Shown: one piece after another, positions 48,430-60,434 of the stretch
Position numbering within the stretch: the stretch's first letter is position 1
How the letters are laid out: each line of letters opens with the position of its first letter
Assembly: GCA_037043015.1 (NCBI GenBank)
Contig: CM073321.1
Coordinates: forward strand, 4,407,001 to 4,471,000
Direction: 5' to 3'
DNA: 64,000 nucleotides
From: Bryum argenteum
Lineage: Eukaryota; Streptophyta; Bryopsida; Bryales; Bryaceae
Translations under genes and position numbers: made by a program
The notes under the pieces: generated by a model
Told to the model about the DNA's origin: nothing
What the model saw: only the letters and a program-made list of their open reading frames with translations
Databases searched by the model: none

Positions 48430-49800
48430 TCGACTTTGAATATTTTTACATGAAGATCAAAAATAACAAATACAACAAAGCACCTAAAGAATAAGAATAT
48501 GTCATAGATAACTTAAAATATAAATAGACCAAATGAAGCCTTTTATTTTGAAGATAATAAAGAATGTATCATGTATTTTTAGAAAATCGTTACTTTGATT
48601 TAGAGTTTGCTGCTAGAAGCGGTGAGCGTCGTGGTGATATTTTGGCTATTGCCCTTGCCTTTAGACAACACGCTCTGGCCTAAACATAATAGTTTTGCAT
48701 GTAATTCACTCATGCAACCCGATCTACGTCATACTCTAAAGTTTGACGTACAGGAAAGGCAACAAGGAGAATTACTAGGACTACGGACAATGCTAACACT
48801 AAACGACAAGATTCAACAATAGCCTGGACATGGACTCTCATAGCGGATAGGTCGCTATCACCATCCGACACCTCATCTTTGTCAACTCAAACCTCCTTAA
48901 ATGGATCTCGCAACACCAATCAAAATATTAAATAAGCGATATATCCACACCTACTCAAAACCAATCAACAAACATCTCACATTATAGCAACTTTAAATTG
49001 TTTAATATTTCCAAAAGAACAACCATAACAATAAAATTAAAATATATTTTGACTAGAGCTTACTCCGTTTACTCAAAGGCCTCTATCTTGCTCGAATCAA
49101 CAAATAAGAACTCCCTCAAAATGTCGGTAGAGCATATTGAAAAATTGTCGGACCCTGTTTTTACGATTGGGTATTTCATATGTGTAATGCGCAATAAGAG
49201 TAAGTATAGTGTTTAGAATCCGACCTAAGTATGTTGTACGCCGTATATTATAAGGCAAATAAGTTTGAACAAATATGTGTCATCATTAGAATTTAGTTTT
49301 GAATAAGAAGGTTGGGCTGATAAACCCGTACTCTGCACTTGACATGCAAGGACGGACTGTCAGAAGCCGGACAGGTGCTTGAAGGACGGCGGTAGAAGGA
49401 CGGAGTGGTCGGGAGTACAATGATGACAAGAGTGGCCGAAGACGGCTCTGTACAAGGTCGGCCATGATGGCGTACAAATAGCTTATGATGGTCGGATTTG
49501 CAGTTGGCCCTTCCTATAAAAACACAACCCGTCCACCGTTGTCGTCACCTGCCTTCTCGCTTTCTTGCATTCTTGCCTTCTTGCGATCTTGCTTTCTGTC
49601 TTCTTGCTTTCCGACGTATTGTTTCCGATCCGGCTCCCTAGCCAATCTCAGCCCAGCTACGCGTTACTTCCTTTCTTTCTTCTTCCCAATGGCAAGATCA
49701 GCATCAACTTCCGCTCCGGCGTAGGAGGAGCTCAAGATCTTCATCAAGTTGGTCATTCCGATCATTTCCGTGGACATGAGAAGAAGTTGTTGAGGTAAGA
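48430..49800. other. Intergenic DNA between copy E and the 504-codon ORF
   Basis: No coding feature convinced me. 49500-49800 is a T/C-rich stretch that could be a promoter or leader for the ORF at 49811 (TATA-like CTATAAAAACAC at 49513). Confidence 0.35.
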
Positions 49801-49810
49801 CCTCGATCGG

Positions 49811-51325
49811 ATGGGCCTCGCAGAGTTGTTAGAGACTCCATGGGGTCTGCCCAATGCTAAGATGGTACGTGAGATCAAGGAAGGCTCGCCAAACCAGTTC
49901 GAAGGGACGGTCAGAGGAAAGCCGCTCACAAGGACAGCTGATAACTGGAGGACTGTTTACGGCTTCCAGGAGAACAATAACATAGGGCTATGCGGCCGGA
50001 AGGCCCAGCAAGTGAAGACGGCCTTCAACGGAAAGCCGCACAAGAACAACGGCTACGCCGTGGAGAATTGCAAAGATTTGAGGGAGCACTCGGTGATCAT
50101 GTTTCTAGCGCCGATCATCTATGCAGAAAAGCCGCATCGTATCATTGTCCGGCTTGCAAATACCGTTATGGGCGACTACCACGGAGAACAAGGGGTGGAT
50201 TGGAGAGTGGTCGTCAGGGACCTAGTTTCCTCGATGGCCAACAACGTAGGTAAAAGCCGTCCTAGCCCCATCTCCCCTTTTCTTTATCACTTGTACCACA
50301 AGGAGGAGGTTCTGACGGAAGAGGAGGAAACGAACTTCGAGCTGGCGTTAGCGGCGCAACTCCAAGGAATCATAGACTCCAAGGAGGATGTTGATAGCAA
50401 GGCCATCTACTCGGATGAGGAAGAGGAGGCCGGATCAGAGGATGAGGAGGTGGAGCCGGAGGTACACCAGGAGCTAGTGCCGGAGCCGACCCCACAGGCA
50501 ACACCGGAGGTCATCATCCTTCCGTCTACGTCCCTCACTGAGCGTCCGGCTCCGGAAGTAGTTCGATCCGGCCGAGGAGAGACTTCCGCGGCCGGCAAAG
50601 AGCAGACTACATCAATCTGGCTAGACGATCCACAACTTCGTCCAGCTATATCATCTCCGGACCACCCGGATCCGATGATGAGAGCGTGGCGCTATTTTAC
50701 GGACGCTCGCACATTCTACTTTGCCCTTCAGGACATGATCAACAACTTGTTCAAGGATTTTGGTGTTGAGTCCTTGGCAAGAGTGAAGAAAGTCGTGGAT
50801 GCCGGGCCGACCCAAGAGGAAGTCCAGAAGTTGGAGCAAAAGATTACAAAGCTGACCGTAGACAACGCCCGCCTCCGAGAACAAATTAGAATACGAGATG
50901 ACGCACTGGCCGTGCGACAACAAGTGTTGGAGATGGCTCACGAGCAGGTAACCAAGCTTGTGCACGTTTGTGAGATTCCGGCCGAGGTACTCCAAAAGGC
51001 CAATCTGTTCGAGGGCGGAATCCTCGAGTCAAAAGTATTCAAGGCGGACACTTTCTGCAAATTCGTGTTGGCGGCCAAGACATACGCGACAAAGAATGAG
51101 GTGAGCAACAAGGAGGTGAAGATTGTGTTGGACTCCGTCCGTGAGCATATTGATGCCATTGCTGTGCTTCTGGCCTTCATAGGTAGGCGAGCACAGACTC
51201 TTCTCGAGCGTCCCCCTCCCGTCGAAGTCCAGAGGTCGGATGTTGGACCCTCCAATCCGACCACTCCCAAAGGCAAGGCAAAGGTGGAAGAAGGTGCACA
51301 TGTCTTAGCTGATTCTCCCAGCTGA
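49811..51325 (+). CDS. Uninterrupted 504-codon ORF, unknown function, possibly transposon-related
   Basis: This is the longest intact frame in the window. An N-terminal half of about 180 residues (TVYGFQENNN, RIIVRLANTVMGDYHGEQG, VDWRVVVRDLVSSMAN, SPISPFLYHLYHKEEVLTEE) resembles the helical 'putative plant transposon protein' type often found in plant repeats, on pattern only. Then come an acidic stretch (SDEEEEAGSEDEEVEPE), a Pro-rich linker, and a coiled coil (EEVQKLEQKITKLTVDNARL, residues about 335-390). No catalytic motif is visible. CTATAAAAACAC lies about 300 bp upstream. P2-like palindromes occur 220-550 bp downstream. It could be gag-like or accessory; confident that it codes, not of what. 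Confidence 0.6.
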   Translation: MGLAELLETPWGLPNAKMVREIKEGSPNQFEGTVRGKPLTRTADNWRTVYGFQENNNIGLCGRKAQQVKTAFNGKPHKNNGYAVENCKDLREHSVIMFLAPIIYAEKPHRIIVRLANTVMGDYHGEQGVDWRVVVRDLVSSMANNVGKSRPSPISPFLYHLYHKEEVLTEEEETNFELALAAQLQGIIDSKEDVDSKAIYSDEEEEAGSEDEEVEPEVHQELVPEPTPQATPEVIILPSTSLTERPAPEVVRSGRGETSAAGKEQTTSIWLDDPQLRPAISSPDHPDPMMRAWRYFTDARTFYFALQDMINNLFKDFGVESLARVKKVVDAGPTQEEVQKLEQKITKLTVDNARLREQIRIRDDALAVRQQVLEMAHEQVTKLVHVCEIPAEVLQKANLFEGGILESKVFKADTFCKFVLAAKTYATKNEVSNKEVKIVLDSVREHIDAIAVLLAFIGRRAQTLLERPPPVEVQRSDVGPSNPTTPKGKAKVEEGAHVLADSPS

Positions 51326-51542
51326 TTGTCGTATAGTTGGGGATGAATTTGCCAGTTTTTAGCTTGTCTAAGTATCCGTATTAGTGGAGAGTATTCGATC
51401 ACAATCTCCGACCTTGTTTTCTTTTGTCAATGATAGTAGGAGTATTAAGCTCGAGGGTCATTATGTACAAAGGGTCATTATGAAGTACAGCGGGTGACTT
51501 GTATCTACTACACCGACATCTAATGTCCAAGATTTTGAGAGA

Positions 51543-51870
51543 ATTTAGCTCGAGTTGAGCTAAATCTTCACAAAAAGGAAAAGTTTGCGGTACGGTATTC
51601 AACAAGAATCTCGTTTTTGGCACTTGATGTTAGGGATTTTGAAAGTATTAAGCTCAATTTGAGCTAAATTTTCAATGATATTAGCAAATGTGTCGGGTTT
51701 CACGCGACAATGTAAGCTGAATGTGCATAAATGTTACAATTCTGACCATAGAAGGCGGCTCATTTAGCTCAAATTGAGTTGAACACATTGAATAAGAATC
51801 CATTTTAATGACAAAACTGCAAGTTTAAGAGCTAAAGTGACATCGAGCTAAAGTGACATCAAGCTAAATT
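51543..51870. repeat. P2-like palindromes 3' of the 504-codon ORF
   Basis: TTTAGCTCGAGTTGAGCTAAA at 51543-51565, TTAAGCTCAATTTGAGCTAA at 51648-51670, a looser one at 51760-51783, and direct repeats of gagctaaagtgacatc at 51830-51865. Confidence 0.7.
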
Positions 51871-52044
51871 CTATGCATCAGAGATTGTAATTGTCTCGCA
51901 CAAAAAAGTGACAAAAACACGCATACGATAAAATGCGCAAAAGAGCAGCGTGAATAATGCGCCTAAACAAGAGTTTCACGAGAGCCAAAGACATGCGAGA
52001 AGCTGCTGCGTGGGAGACCTGCGAGAAGGAGTAAACAATTGCGA

Positions 52045-52120
52045 CAATTGACGCAGAAGACGACAATGGCAAGAGGAAGACGACAATGGCGAGGAAGAAG
52101 ACGACAATGGCAGGAGGAAG
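52045..52120. repeat. Short tandem repeat gacgacaatggc
   Basis: Three to four units of aagacgacaatggc plus a purine-rich linker in a locally GC-rich block (51980-52270). Confidence 0.7.
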
Positions 52121-52329
52121 GAGACCTCTCCGAAGAGAAGCGCGCGAGAAGGCTGCTCCTGCCTGGACCCGCTGCCCCCCCTCCCCCACCGCCTGCCCGC
52201 CTCGTCTATACTGCTCCGGCTGCCCAAGATGTTTGCGCCACCCGAGCTCCTTGGGCTGCCCGAGCAACCCGATACCCTCTACTAAGAATCATACGCTATA
52301 AAAGATACGCTATAAAAGTTTGCTATAAA

Positions 52330-53225
52330 AATGGTTTTTTGAAATTCTTTTGATACATTAGGGATTTGGTATGTTGTGTACCACATCCTGTTTAGGGAAC
52401 CACGTTTGGATTTATAGATTGTTCACATTAACCTTTCAACACCCAATGTCAAAGGTTTTCTTACTGGAAGAAAACTTACCATTTTGACAGAATAGGTTAG
52501 ATTCTTCATTGGTTACTTTTAGTCTCTGTCCACTTTATGATACATTATATGATTTGAGCGACTCATATCAATTTCCAGTTACCAATTATATCACCTAATG
52601 TAGAAAATTTGAATGAATCAATCCAATTTAGGGTTGAAGATCTTTATATTATCTTTGGAGAACTGCATTATAAGACTTATAGAATCCATGTTTTATAAGA
52701 CATCTAAGTTGTCTTTAAAGCCATGGGTCTTTAAGGAATGAATGAAAAATAAAAGTAAAACTACAAAGTTCTTAGATTTTATTACAAGATTTTACTTTTG
52801 TTTTTTACAAGTATCGAATTTTGGATTTTACGTAATTGGCTTGCAATAAAAACATGACTTATGTTAGGAAACCTTAAAACAGGACATGGTTTTGAGCATG
52901 TTGGTTGACCCTAAAACATCAAAGCAGACAAAAAGGCTACTTCTTAAGCTAAGTTTACTTTTTAATTATTTTTTCTTTTTTGTACCTAAGCCTTTTGAAA
53001 ATGATGATAAACAAACTTCTAGTTTGTGATATTTATATTGCAGCAATAGTTATAATGGTAGTATCTTCTCTTCTTCGTAAAAATCATCTTGTGTTGTGCA
53101 CAAACAGGCTATGCTCTTGCAATCCATGAAGTCTTATGAGTCATGTTTTGGTCGACATAAACTATAATAATGTGTTCGTGGCTATGAATACTCCAAAAAA
53201 TTTTAAGGATTAAATGCTACCGACA
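52330..53225. other. AT-rich spacer
   Basis: No gene recognised. Confidence 0.45.
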
Positions 53226-53229
53226 TATG

Positions 53230-54260
53230 AGGTGATACTACCACTTGAATTAGCTGATATAGACCCTATGAATGTGATGGAAGGGTTAAGAAAATCATAG
53301 GAAAATGGAAACTATGTGCTTAACCTTACATGGGAATATTTGAATCGACATAATTTGAAGTTAAGAGGTGAATGCAAATATATAAGCAAAAAGGGAGTGA
53401 AAGGGTTCTTGATAATTTTCCTAGGTGATTTGTATCATACAAAAAAATCAATAAAACCCAAGGGCTAGGGAAGGGAAGACAGTATTTTTCTCAAATTACC
53501 TAAAGTTATTTAGACATGTTCAAATTGGTAGTGTTTGCAAAAATATGAGGTAGAGCATGGAGGAAGGTGGTTTTAGCATGTAGATAAGCTGATTAAAACC
53601 CTAGAAATAATTACAGAAAAATCAAAGCTACTTTTCCCAAATTACTTTTAAATTCGTGAAGTGACGAGAAATTTAAAATATAGAAGGAAAATAATTAAGA
53701 GGGAAGAAAAAATATTTTTAAATCTTCCATCAGCTAAAAAGTACGTTATAAACATGATGGAGCTGTAAAAAAATCATAGGAGTAACAGATGTATATGGTG
53801 GATTTTAGTTGCAAGCACTTAAAACCACAAGAACTTTGAAAAATAGGGAAAAAATAGATGAATGGGGGGAAAGTATGAATTTAATACTTGAACTAGTTAG
53901 AAATGACCCTACTAAAATCATTGAATCATAAATAAAATCCTAGGGGAATTGCATTCATATGTCATAATTTGGTTCTATCTACTAAAATTTTAAATGATAA
54001 TTTAGAGGAGGTGATACTAATACTTGAATTAGCTAATAAGGACCTTTTGAATGTGATGGAAGTGTTAAGAAAATCATAGGAGAATGGAAACCATGTGCTT
54101 GACCTTACTTGGAAATATTTAAATTGTTTGGATTTGAAATTAGGGGGTGTAGGCAAAAATAATATATAAGTAAGAAAGGAGTGAAAGGGATCTTGATAAT
54201 TTACCTAAGTGGTCCATATAGTGTAATAAATATGGTAAAAATCTTAGGGCCACGAGAGGG
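53230..54260. repeat. Degenerate repeat, two clear copies
   Basis: The segment with gaatgtgatggaagggttaa and gggagtgaaagggttcttga (about 53255-53440) recurs with changes at about 54030-54230. Fragments between them (53500-53960) look like further diverged units. Confidence 0.7.
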
Positions 54261-54369
54261 AGGGTAGTAATTTCGTAAACTTAAACAGTCTTATGAAAGT
54301 AGAGGCTGTGCGCAAATGCATATGAAAACCAAATGGGGAAGATAATTTCAACTATTGGATTATACCAAA

Positions 54370-55840
54370 TAACTTGATGGTTGTTTCCTATTCATAGAAT
54401 GTGCATGTACTCGAAGATGTGCTGCAGCACCATAGATAGGTCGTTTGGAAACATCTGAATGTGCATCAGGTTGATGTCCTTTACTTCGTTCCTAGCATGC
54501 AAAATCATTCATGTTATGATGTCAAAAGAGAAGAAACATAGGAGTTGTACCTCTTCCTAATTACACTTTTACACTCTGCAAATATATTAATAGAGGATGG
54601 TTTTTCCATTCAGTACTCTGCCTTTGTAGAGAACAATGTGAGTACCTAAGTTCTTCGATAAGGTAAATAAATTAGAGGGAGTATTATGCAGTAGAAAGAA
54701 GTGGAGGCTATCAACTCACTTCAAGTTGTTGACCTCAATCATGACATGCTCTTGCTGAATTGCAGACACACCTTCAACTAATCTCAAAAATGTACCTTCC
54801 ACTTGGAAAAGCAGATAAAGAATGCTCAAAAGTTTCCCAAATCCGTAAATACAAAGCTCGCAGCATTTACAAGAAGTTGCACAGTTAAAATGTCTTGATT
54901 AAGCATGCAAATTTCACCTCCTTTTTAGAATCGTCCTCTTCCTCGCGAAACTCTTCTACGTCCTCAACCCCTGCAATCAATTTGATGAAAAATGAGGGCA
55001 TGCACGCAGACTTCACAACAATACTTTCACCTCATCCATGCATATTGCAACTCCGTATTCATGCCTAGCATGCAATTCTTCAACTAATTCTGGTATGCTT
55101 ACCTATACTTGCTCCACTTTCTGTAGCCGTCGCCCCAACATCATTATTGGCCTGCTTAATCTCTCCTTCTTCTTCAGCTGCAGTAAGGTCTCTTATTTTT
55201 TCTTCAGGAACAGGAGCTACTGAATGCCTTCAATCCTCTTTGTGACGCCCGTCCCTAGACTACCTGTAGCTTGCTCATGTGTCGCCTACCTCAAGATTTA
55301 GCGGATATACGTTCAAACCATAACCACAACCTTATTAAAGAGACAAGTTAACCATGCTAGCTACCGGCTCATACCTCATGAGGATTCTAGTTACCACTCT
55401 CATCAGCTTCCTCTTCTGCTCCAACTGCACTTCCGTCCCGGCTATCTCCATCTTCTCTTGACAAGAGGACAATTAGAGCACTTAGGGGTCAAGACTAGAT
55501 TGTACATGAAACTAAAACTTGAATACAAAGATAGCAAATAATTTGCTAATCTATATGAGCTTTTTAAAAATGAAGAGATATAGTCTTTCCTTGATATATC
55601 TTCCTCAAAACCACAAGAAGACCAGTGATTCTAAATGTAAGTACCCTGAAAGGGACTACAAGGACTTTTTGCTCGTCCACTAGCAGCATCTGCGTCTTCC
55701 AACTCTTCATCACTGCTATCTTCTTCTGCTATCTTTCTTCTTCTTCTTCTGTCGTTGCAGCTCCCCAAACCGCTTTGCCGCCCACACTTCCCATCACCGT
55801 CCTCTCGCCTGCTCTTCCCGCAGACAGATAATCGAAAAAT
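54370..55840 (-). pseudogene. Candidate multi-exon acidic nuclear-protein gene or remnant
   Basis: Minus-strand pieces with plausible splice borders: KKKKKIAEEDSS-type reading with SSDEELEDADAASGRA (about 55770-55650), GDSRDGSAVGAEEEADESG (55455-55395), VPEEKIRDLTAAEEEGEIKQ with donor GTAAGC (55215-55100), GVEDVEEFREEEDDSKKE between cag and gtgaaat (54970-54918), VEGTFLRLVEGVSAIQQEHV (about 54799-54720) and INLMHIQMFPNDLSMVLQHI (about 54480-54380). Exons are short and very acidic. I do not recognise the family. It may be a captured fragment like the NMT/MCM5 case. Confidence 0.35.
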
Positions 55841-55849
55841 TCTCTAAAC

Positions 55850-56400
55850 CACGTTACCTAAACAAATTGCACTGACAGTGAAACTTGAAATATTTTTCAA
55901 TAGGTGCAACCATGAGGATATGAGCTGATTCCTTTCAACATAAGAATGACATTAGAAGAGTTTCAGGCTCATTGAGAGGCCCCCTGAGCCCGAATTCGGG
56001 CAGCTCAATTTTCCGCGAAAAGGACAGGACATATCAGCAAATCGTGCCGGCACATAAGGTGCCACCTGAATTTCTTTTCCACCTCATAGAAGTCTGTGAC
56101 CAATCGGTAGGTAGATGTCCTCTGCTTAGGTACATGTCAGAGCGGTTTTTGGCAAGCGTGTTTGGATGTACTGTCAGTATTTTATTAGACCCACGACATT
56201 TAGAAAAGATTAAAAAAACCAGTGTTGTACTATTGAAAAATAATTAAACAAAACAGGATGTCCCAGCCAGTCTCAAAAAACAAGTATATAACTACGGCGG
56301 GAATTTGATGACATGGATTAAGTAGCACAAGTTGTGTAAAGAACCATGTTTCCTAGCCCAAGGCGTTTTACTAATCATTAGTTGCACAAGTTGAGAGGAG
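55850..56400. other. Spacer 5' of the BAH-like ORF
   Basis: A plus-strand frame at 55972-56247 shows no family signal. Nothing else recognised. Confidence 0.35.
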
Positions 56401-56441
56401 AGAATTTGTTTTGCCATAGCAAGTTACTTTGCTTTAGCAAG

Positions 56442-57600
56442 ATGACGAAGCCGCAAGACAAGGTCCATAGTGTTGTGCTCCACAACACTGTGGATGAACA
56501 TGGTGCATACGTGCCACTGCGTGTAGAAATTGGATCATGGGTCAGATTGAGAGCAGCTGAAAGAGGTCCATGGTCACAAGATGCTAGGGTTCATGGTATG
56601 GACACGTTTGCTGGAGCATGGAAGGCCCAAATTTTAGAGTTTAGGTTCAAAGTGGCGGTGCGACGGGGGAAAAATGTGGTGGAGCTTGAAGCCATCAAGA
56701 TGCGACATGCTTATCAACGACGGCAACTGCAGCTTGATTCGGCGACTTCCTCTAACGAGCCACGCGCATGTGACTTGCTGTATCTGTCCTACTGGGACGA
56801 TTGGGTTGATCTAGCAGCAGTGGTAGATGTCATTTTTGTTGACCATCATGAGGTCGGAGAGGATGCAATATGTAATGGTCGTAGTAATAAATATCTGTTA
56901 GATAATGGTACGTTTTTTCTGAATGCCGTATATGTTCATCAATCTGGCACTTCCTTGTATCGTTGTCTAGAAGAATTGCCACTGCCGGCCCTTGATGATC
57001 CGCATTGGCCCCTCCCCGACATGCAAACCTCAGAGGCTTTCAGAGCTAAGCTTGCAGTAGACATTGCGGAAGCAATAAAAGGTGGAACAGGTAGTAGAGC
57101 TACACATTTGAAGTGGTTTATGCCGGTGCACGTCATGGTGGACTTTTTTGCTGTAGCAGACAACGTTCGTCGCACTACTACGATGTACATCATCAAGGCT
57201 CCATCAGCAGCACTACTGAATAGTTTAATGGATGCGAGATGGGACGAGAAGTTCCAAGCACGGCAAGACGTTCTTAAGTTCACCGTTAGCAAGTCCAGTA
57301 TGGTTATTTGCTATCACTTAGCGCAACAGGCGTTGTATTTCAATTATCAGTATGTGCGCTATAGAAAGGAGGGTAGCGTTTGGGTGCCCATTGATCAGGC
57401 TGTGCTCCAGCACATGATATCCATCACGGTTGAATTAGAAGGGATAAAATTACCTCCTTTTGAAGTTGGTTCGCATTAGTCACTTTCTCACATTCGAGAG
57501 GAGATCTCAATTCTGCTTCCACGAGAGGTCATCCCTGAGTACTATGACCTTGTTGTGAAGCGCGTTGGTTTTGCTGATTTGAAAATCAATGCTCGATCTT
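56442..57600 (+). pseudogene. BAH-like ORF, probably truncated by a stop
   Basis: I prefer the internal ATG at 56442 (MTKPQDKVHSVVLHNTVDEH) to the upstream ATG at 56382, because conserved-looking sequence begins there. VEIGSWVRLRAAERGPW, KAQILEFRFK, DVIFVDHHEVGEDAI and FFLNAVYVHQSGTSLYRCLE have the alternating strands and 'V..GD.V' opening of BAH-like chromatin modules, but this is a weak match. The frame ends at TAG (57477-57479), yet it continues in frame for 41 codons (SLSHIREEISILLPREVIPE, ending NARS), suggesting a recent premature stop. No introns seen. Confidence 0.5.
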
Positions 57601-57609
57601 AGCGAAGCA

Positions 57610-59090
57610 CAGAAATCAAAGCAGTCTTGTTGGGGAAGTTCAGTATTCAGAAGATAGTTCCATGCTGATGTTTTATTAGCTCACCGGTAGTATAGGCAGA
57701 AGCTTGTTGTTGACATTTAGAGGAGGATTACGATTTGCAAAACTATACTTGATCTTGAAAGAACATTTGCAATTGTATTTGATGTCTACATGTACCTCTT
57801 CTAGTTGATTTTGGAAATAGTTTTGTAAGCTTGGTCCTTCTGTTTGAATGCAAGCAAATTACGTTGCTTCAGCATTTCAGCCATCATCACTGAATTTTGG
57901 TTAGTATTTGGTATTCAGTACTGGTACTTAGTTTAATTATATATATACAGTAGTTTTGTGTCATGTTCGGCTAAAAATACATCTAAAATAAGTTCTAAGT
58001 ATGTATAGAAATATCGTTAGAATTTTAACATGGTGAAAAAAATAATTCTAAAGTATATTCTACTTCAAGACATTTGTAGAACTTGTATTTGAAGAAAACT
58101 TAATTATTCAGCATAACGGTGCGAGAATTGATCAAATGGTATGGTATAGGGTTTGAAGACTAAACGTTTTGGAGAATAAAAAATTTTGAGGATAATTTTT
58201 TTGAAAATAAATCATACAATAATCTAAAGCCTTTGGAATATGGAACTTGTGGAATGTGAAAATTCTAAAATAAATTATAATGTAAGAAAATAATTGACTA
58301 CATCACTTAATGGGTTGTCCTTTGCATGTGTTTATTTTAAGGCAAGAATATTACTAAGTTTATTTTAAGGCAAGAATATTACTAAGTTTAACCCCTTCAT
58401 GGCTTCATCTAGGCTGCCTAATTAACCAAAAACAAATTATGCATGATATGAACTATGGGAGTGAAGTCACTTGCTTGTGTTTTTTACTATCATTTTTAGG
58501 TGAACAAAATTTTATTCTGATTCCGTGGTAGCAAATTGTGAATTTATTCCATTGAACTAGAGACAAAGTAAACAACAGCGTACCAGCAAGCTTCAGAAGT
58601 CATACTTATTGACTGTCTAGGTACATAAAAAACATAGTTTTTTTATTATTGATTTCTTCATATATTAAGGTGTTACTGGGATTTTAGAATCAAATAATTC
58701 TTTAGGTTCAATACTAGTGTTGACTGCAATTCGCAAACCTTTACATTTCAATTAGTTTAACCTTTATACTTGTGTAATTTGTGATGCTCGTGTGATGAAC
58801 GCTTGTGTAGAAAGGTGCTTCTATTCATGACTATTGTATAATAAGAACTCAACTTGATAGCAATAATATAATTCTCTATAATATCTCTAAGTGCCATGAA
58901 AAATGTTACATTATCAAAATATTAGTGCAAAATCCAAATAGATTATATACATAGGACATATAACTGCTTAATCTGCTTTTTTGTCCTTTACAGTAGCACT
59001 ACAGACAAAAATTTCACAATACGCTTCTTTGTCCATCATAGCAACAACAAAGAGAGTATGTATATACACATTATAAGCAACAATGTTGCT
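57610..59090. other. AT-rich spacer
   Basis: No gene recognised. A 28-bp tandem duplication lies at 58331-58386. Confidence 0.45.
58331..58386. repeat. 28-bp exact tandem duplication
   Basis: tttattttaaggcaagaata plus eight further bases, present twice in a row; TTTAACCCCTT follows directly. Confidence 0.93.
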
Positions 59091-59103
59091 AAATCACCTA
59101 CTC

Positions 59104-59670
59104 TCAATCAACTGCAGGCTCTTTATCTTTGCTATTGCGACGCAGAAGTACTGAAGTGTTGCCATTCCTGTAAGAGGCTTCCAACACACTAGTAAACACG
59201 CTGCAGTCGACCGCTTGGTGTGGCTCCAACAGTCCTCTAAATTGAGCCACCCATGGGCCTACTAGATGAATCGGTGATGAAGCAAGGTGAGGATCCTTGC
59301 ATTGCTTGCACTTGTAATCTTGACTTGTGATCAGCTCCACCACGCAAGGAGCATGCAGAAAACACCCACAAGATGACGGAACTGCGGCTTTCCACACGAA
59401 TCCTAATCCCCAATATGCACAATTGTCATAAGATTCCAATCGTATAGGGGGAACATATTGTCTTGGATATTCAAATGACCTCGTTGTTTTGAGTGTCAAG
59501 AACTGCCGCCTTGCTCTTGTAACCGATGCTTGAGCGCGGGTCAATGCAACAATAGCGCTTTCGTGTGCCGCACAGTGCGATTCCACATCTCTCTCCAATT
59601 GAAACAACTTTATCCAATATGCAGCCTCTGCCTCTCGTACAGCAGCAAGCTGCGATGTTAAATCTACCAA
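59104..59670 (-). CDS. Coiled-coil protein with zinc-ribbon-like Cys/His cluster, probably a fragment
   Basis: 188 codons, reading EEYAKKAAELVDLTSQLAA if extended upstream to a TGA near 59700. Residues 1-60 are a coiled coil (SQLAAVREAEAAYWIKLFQL). A Cys/His cluster CGCFLHAPC then YKCKQCKD (59370-59280) has the spacing of the second half of a RING/PHD-like ribbon (C-x-C-x3-H-x2-C, C-x2-C); the first half is not evident. The upstream boundary is broken, so this may be the 3' exon of a larger gene. Confidence 0.45.
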   Translation of the reverse strand: MVDLTSQLAAVREAEAAYWIKLFQLERDVESHCAAHESAIVALTRAQASVTRARRQFLTLKTTRSFEYPRQYVPPIRLESYDNCAYWGLGFVWKAAVPSSCGCFLHAPCVVELITSQDYKCKQCKDPHLASSPIHLVGPWVAQFRGLLEPHQAVDCSVFTSVLEASYRNGNTSVLLRRNSKDKEPAVD

Positions 59671-59704
59671 TTCCGCAGCTTTCTTTGCATACTCCTCAGC
59701 TCAA

Positions 59705-59770
59705 TGTGGTGTCAGTGCGTGCGGTGAGCAGTGAGTGGTGAGCAGTGAGCAGATTTTCACAAGCAATGGG
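59705..59770. repeat. gtgagcag minisatellite
   Basis: Short tandem gtgagcagtgagtggtgagc, resembling the tail at 44000-44030. Confidence 0.65.
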
Positions 59771-60117
59771 CAGATTTTCAAGAGCAATGATCAGGTTTTG
59801 AGTGGAAATTAAGCAGAGTACATCAAAATCATCAATATAGAAGGCGACGGCCATAGGGTCGGGGGTTCATTGCATAAACCCATGACCGTGTGAAGAAGTT
59901 ATTGTTTGTGGCCGTAGAGGTGGTCGTCAATGAACTGGAATGGTATGGCTCGTCCTCACTTCATGCGGGAGCGAGTGAACTGTGCAGGGGGGGGGCGCGT
60001 TCCACACACGGGCGCGCCCGCCGTGCTAGACATGGTGCGCCGTGGCATGCAAGGACGGTGTGCACGGGGTAAGATACCTGTGACGGGGTCATGCTTCTGA
60101 CGGTGACGTTAGTCGTT

Positions 60118-60262
60118 AGAGCGAGGGTAGAAGTTGAACAGAATGAGGGTGAGAGTGAGAGAGAGGGTGAACAGAGTGAGACCGTGAGAGTGAGCGAGGG
60201 TGAACGGAGTGAGAGTGAGCGAGGGTGATCAGAGTGAGAGTGAGCGAGGGTTGAAGTTGAAC
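60118..60262. repeat. Minisatellite, about 31-32 bp unit
   Basis: Repeats of gagagtgagcgagggtgaac with variants, about four units. Confidence 0.85.
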
Positions 60263-60434
60263 AATGAAGCAGAACTCAAGATAAGGTGGTGCATCCAAAA
60301 TGTTTGTGAGCTTTGTTCATGATTAAGGAAATCTAAAGTTACAACATTTTTTTAAAAAAGTGGGATGTTGGTTAAACCATTTTGGTAGTCTAGACACCGC
60401 AGGTTGTGACGTGGACCTTCGTGAACAAGAACTA

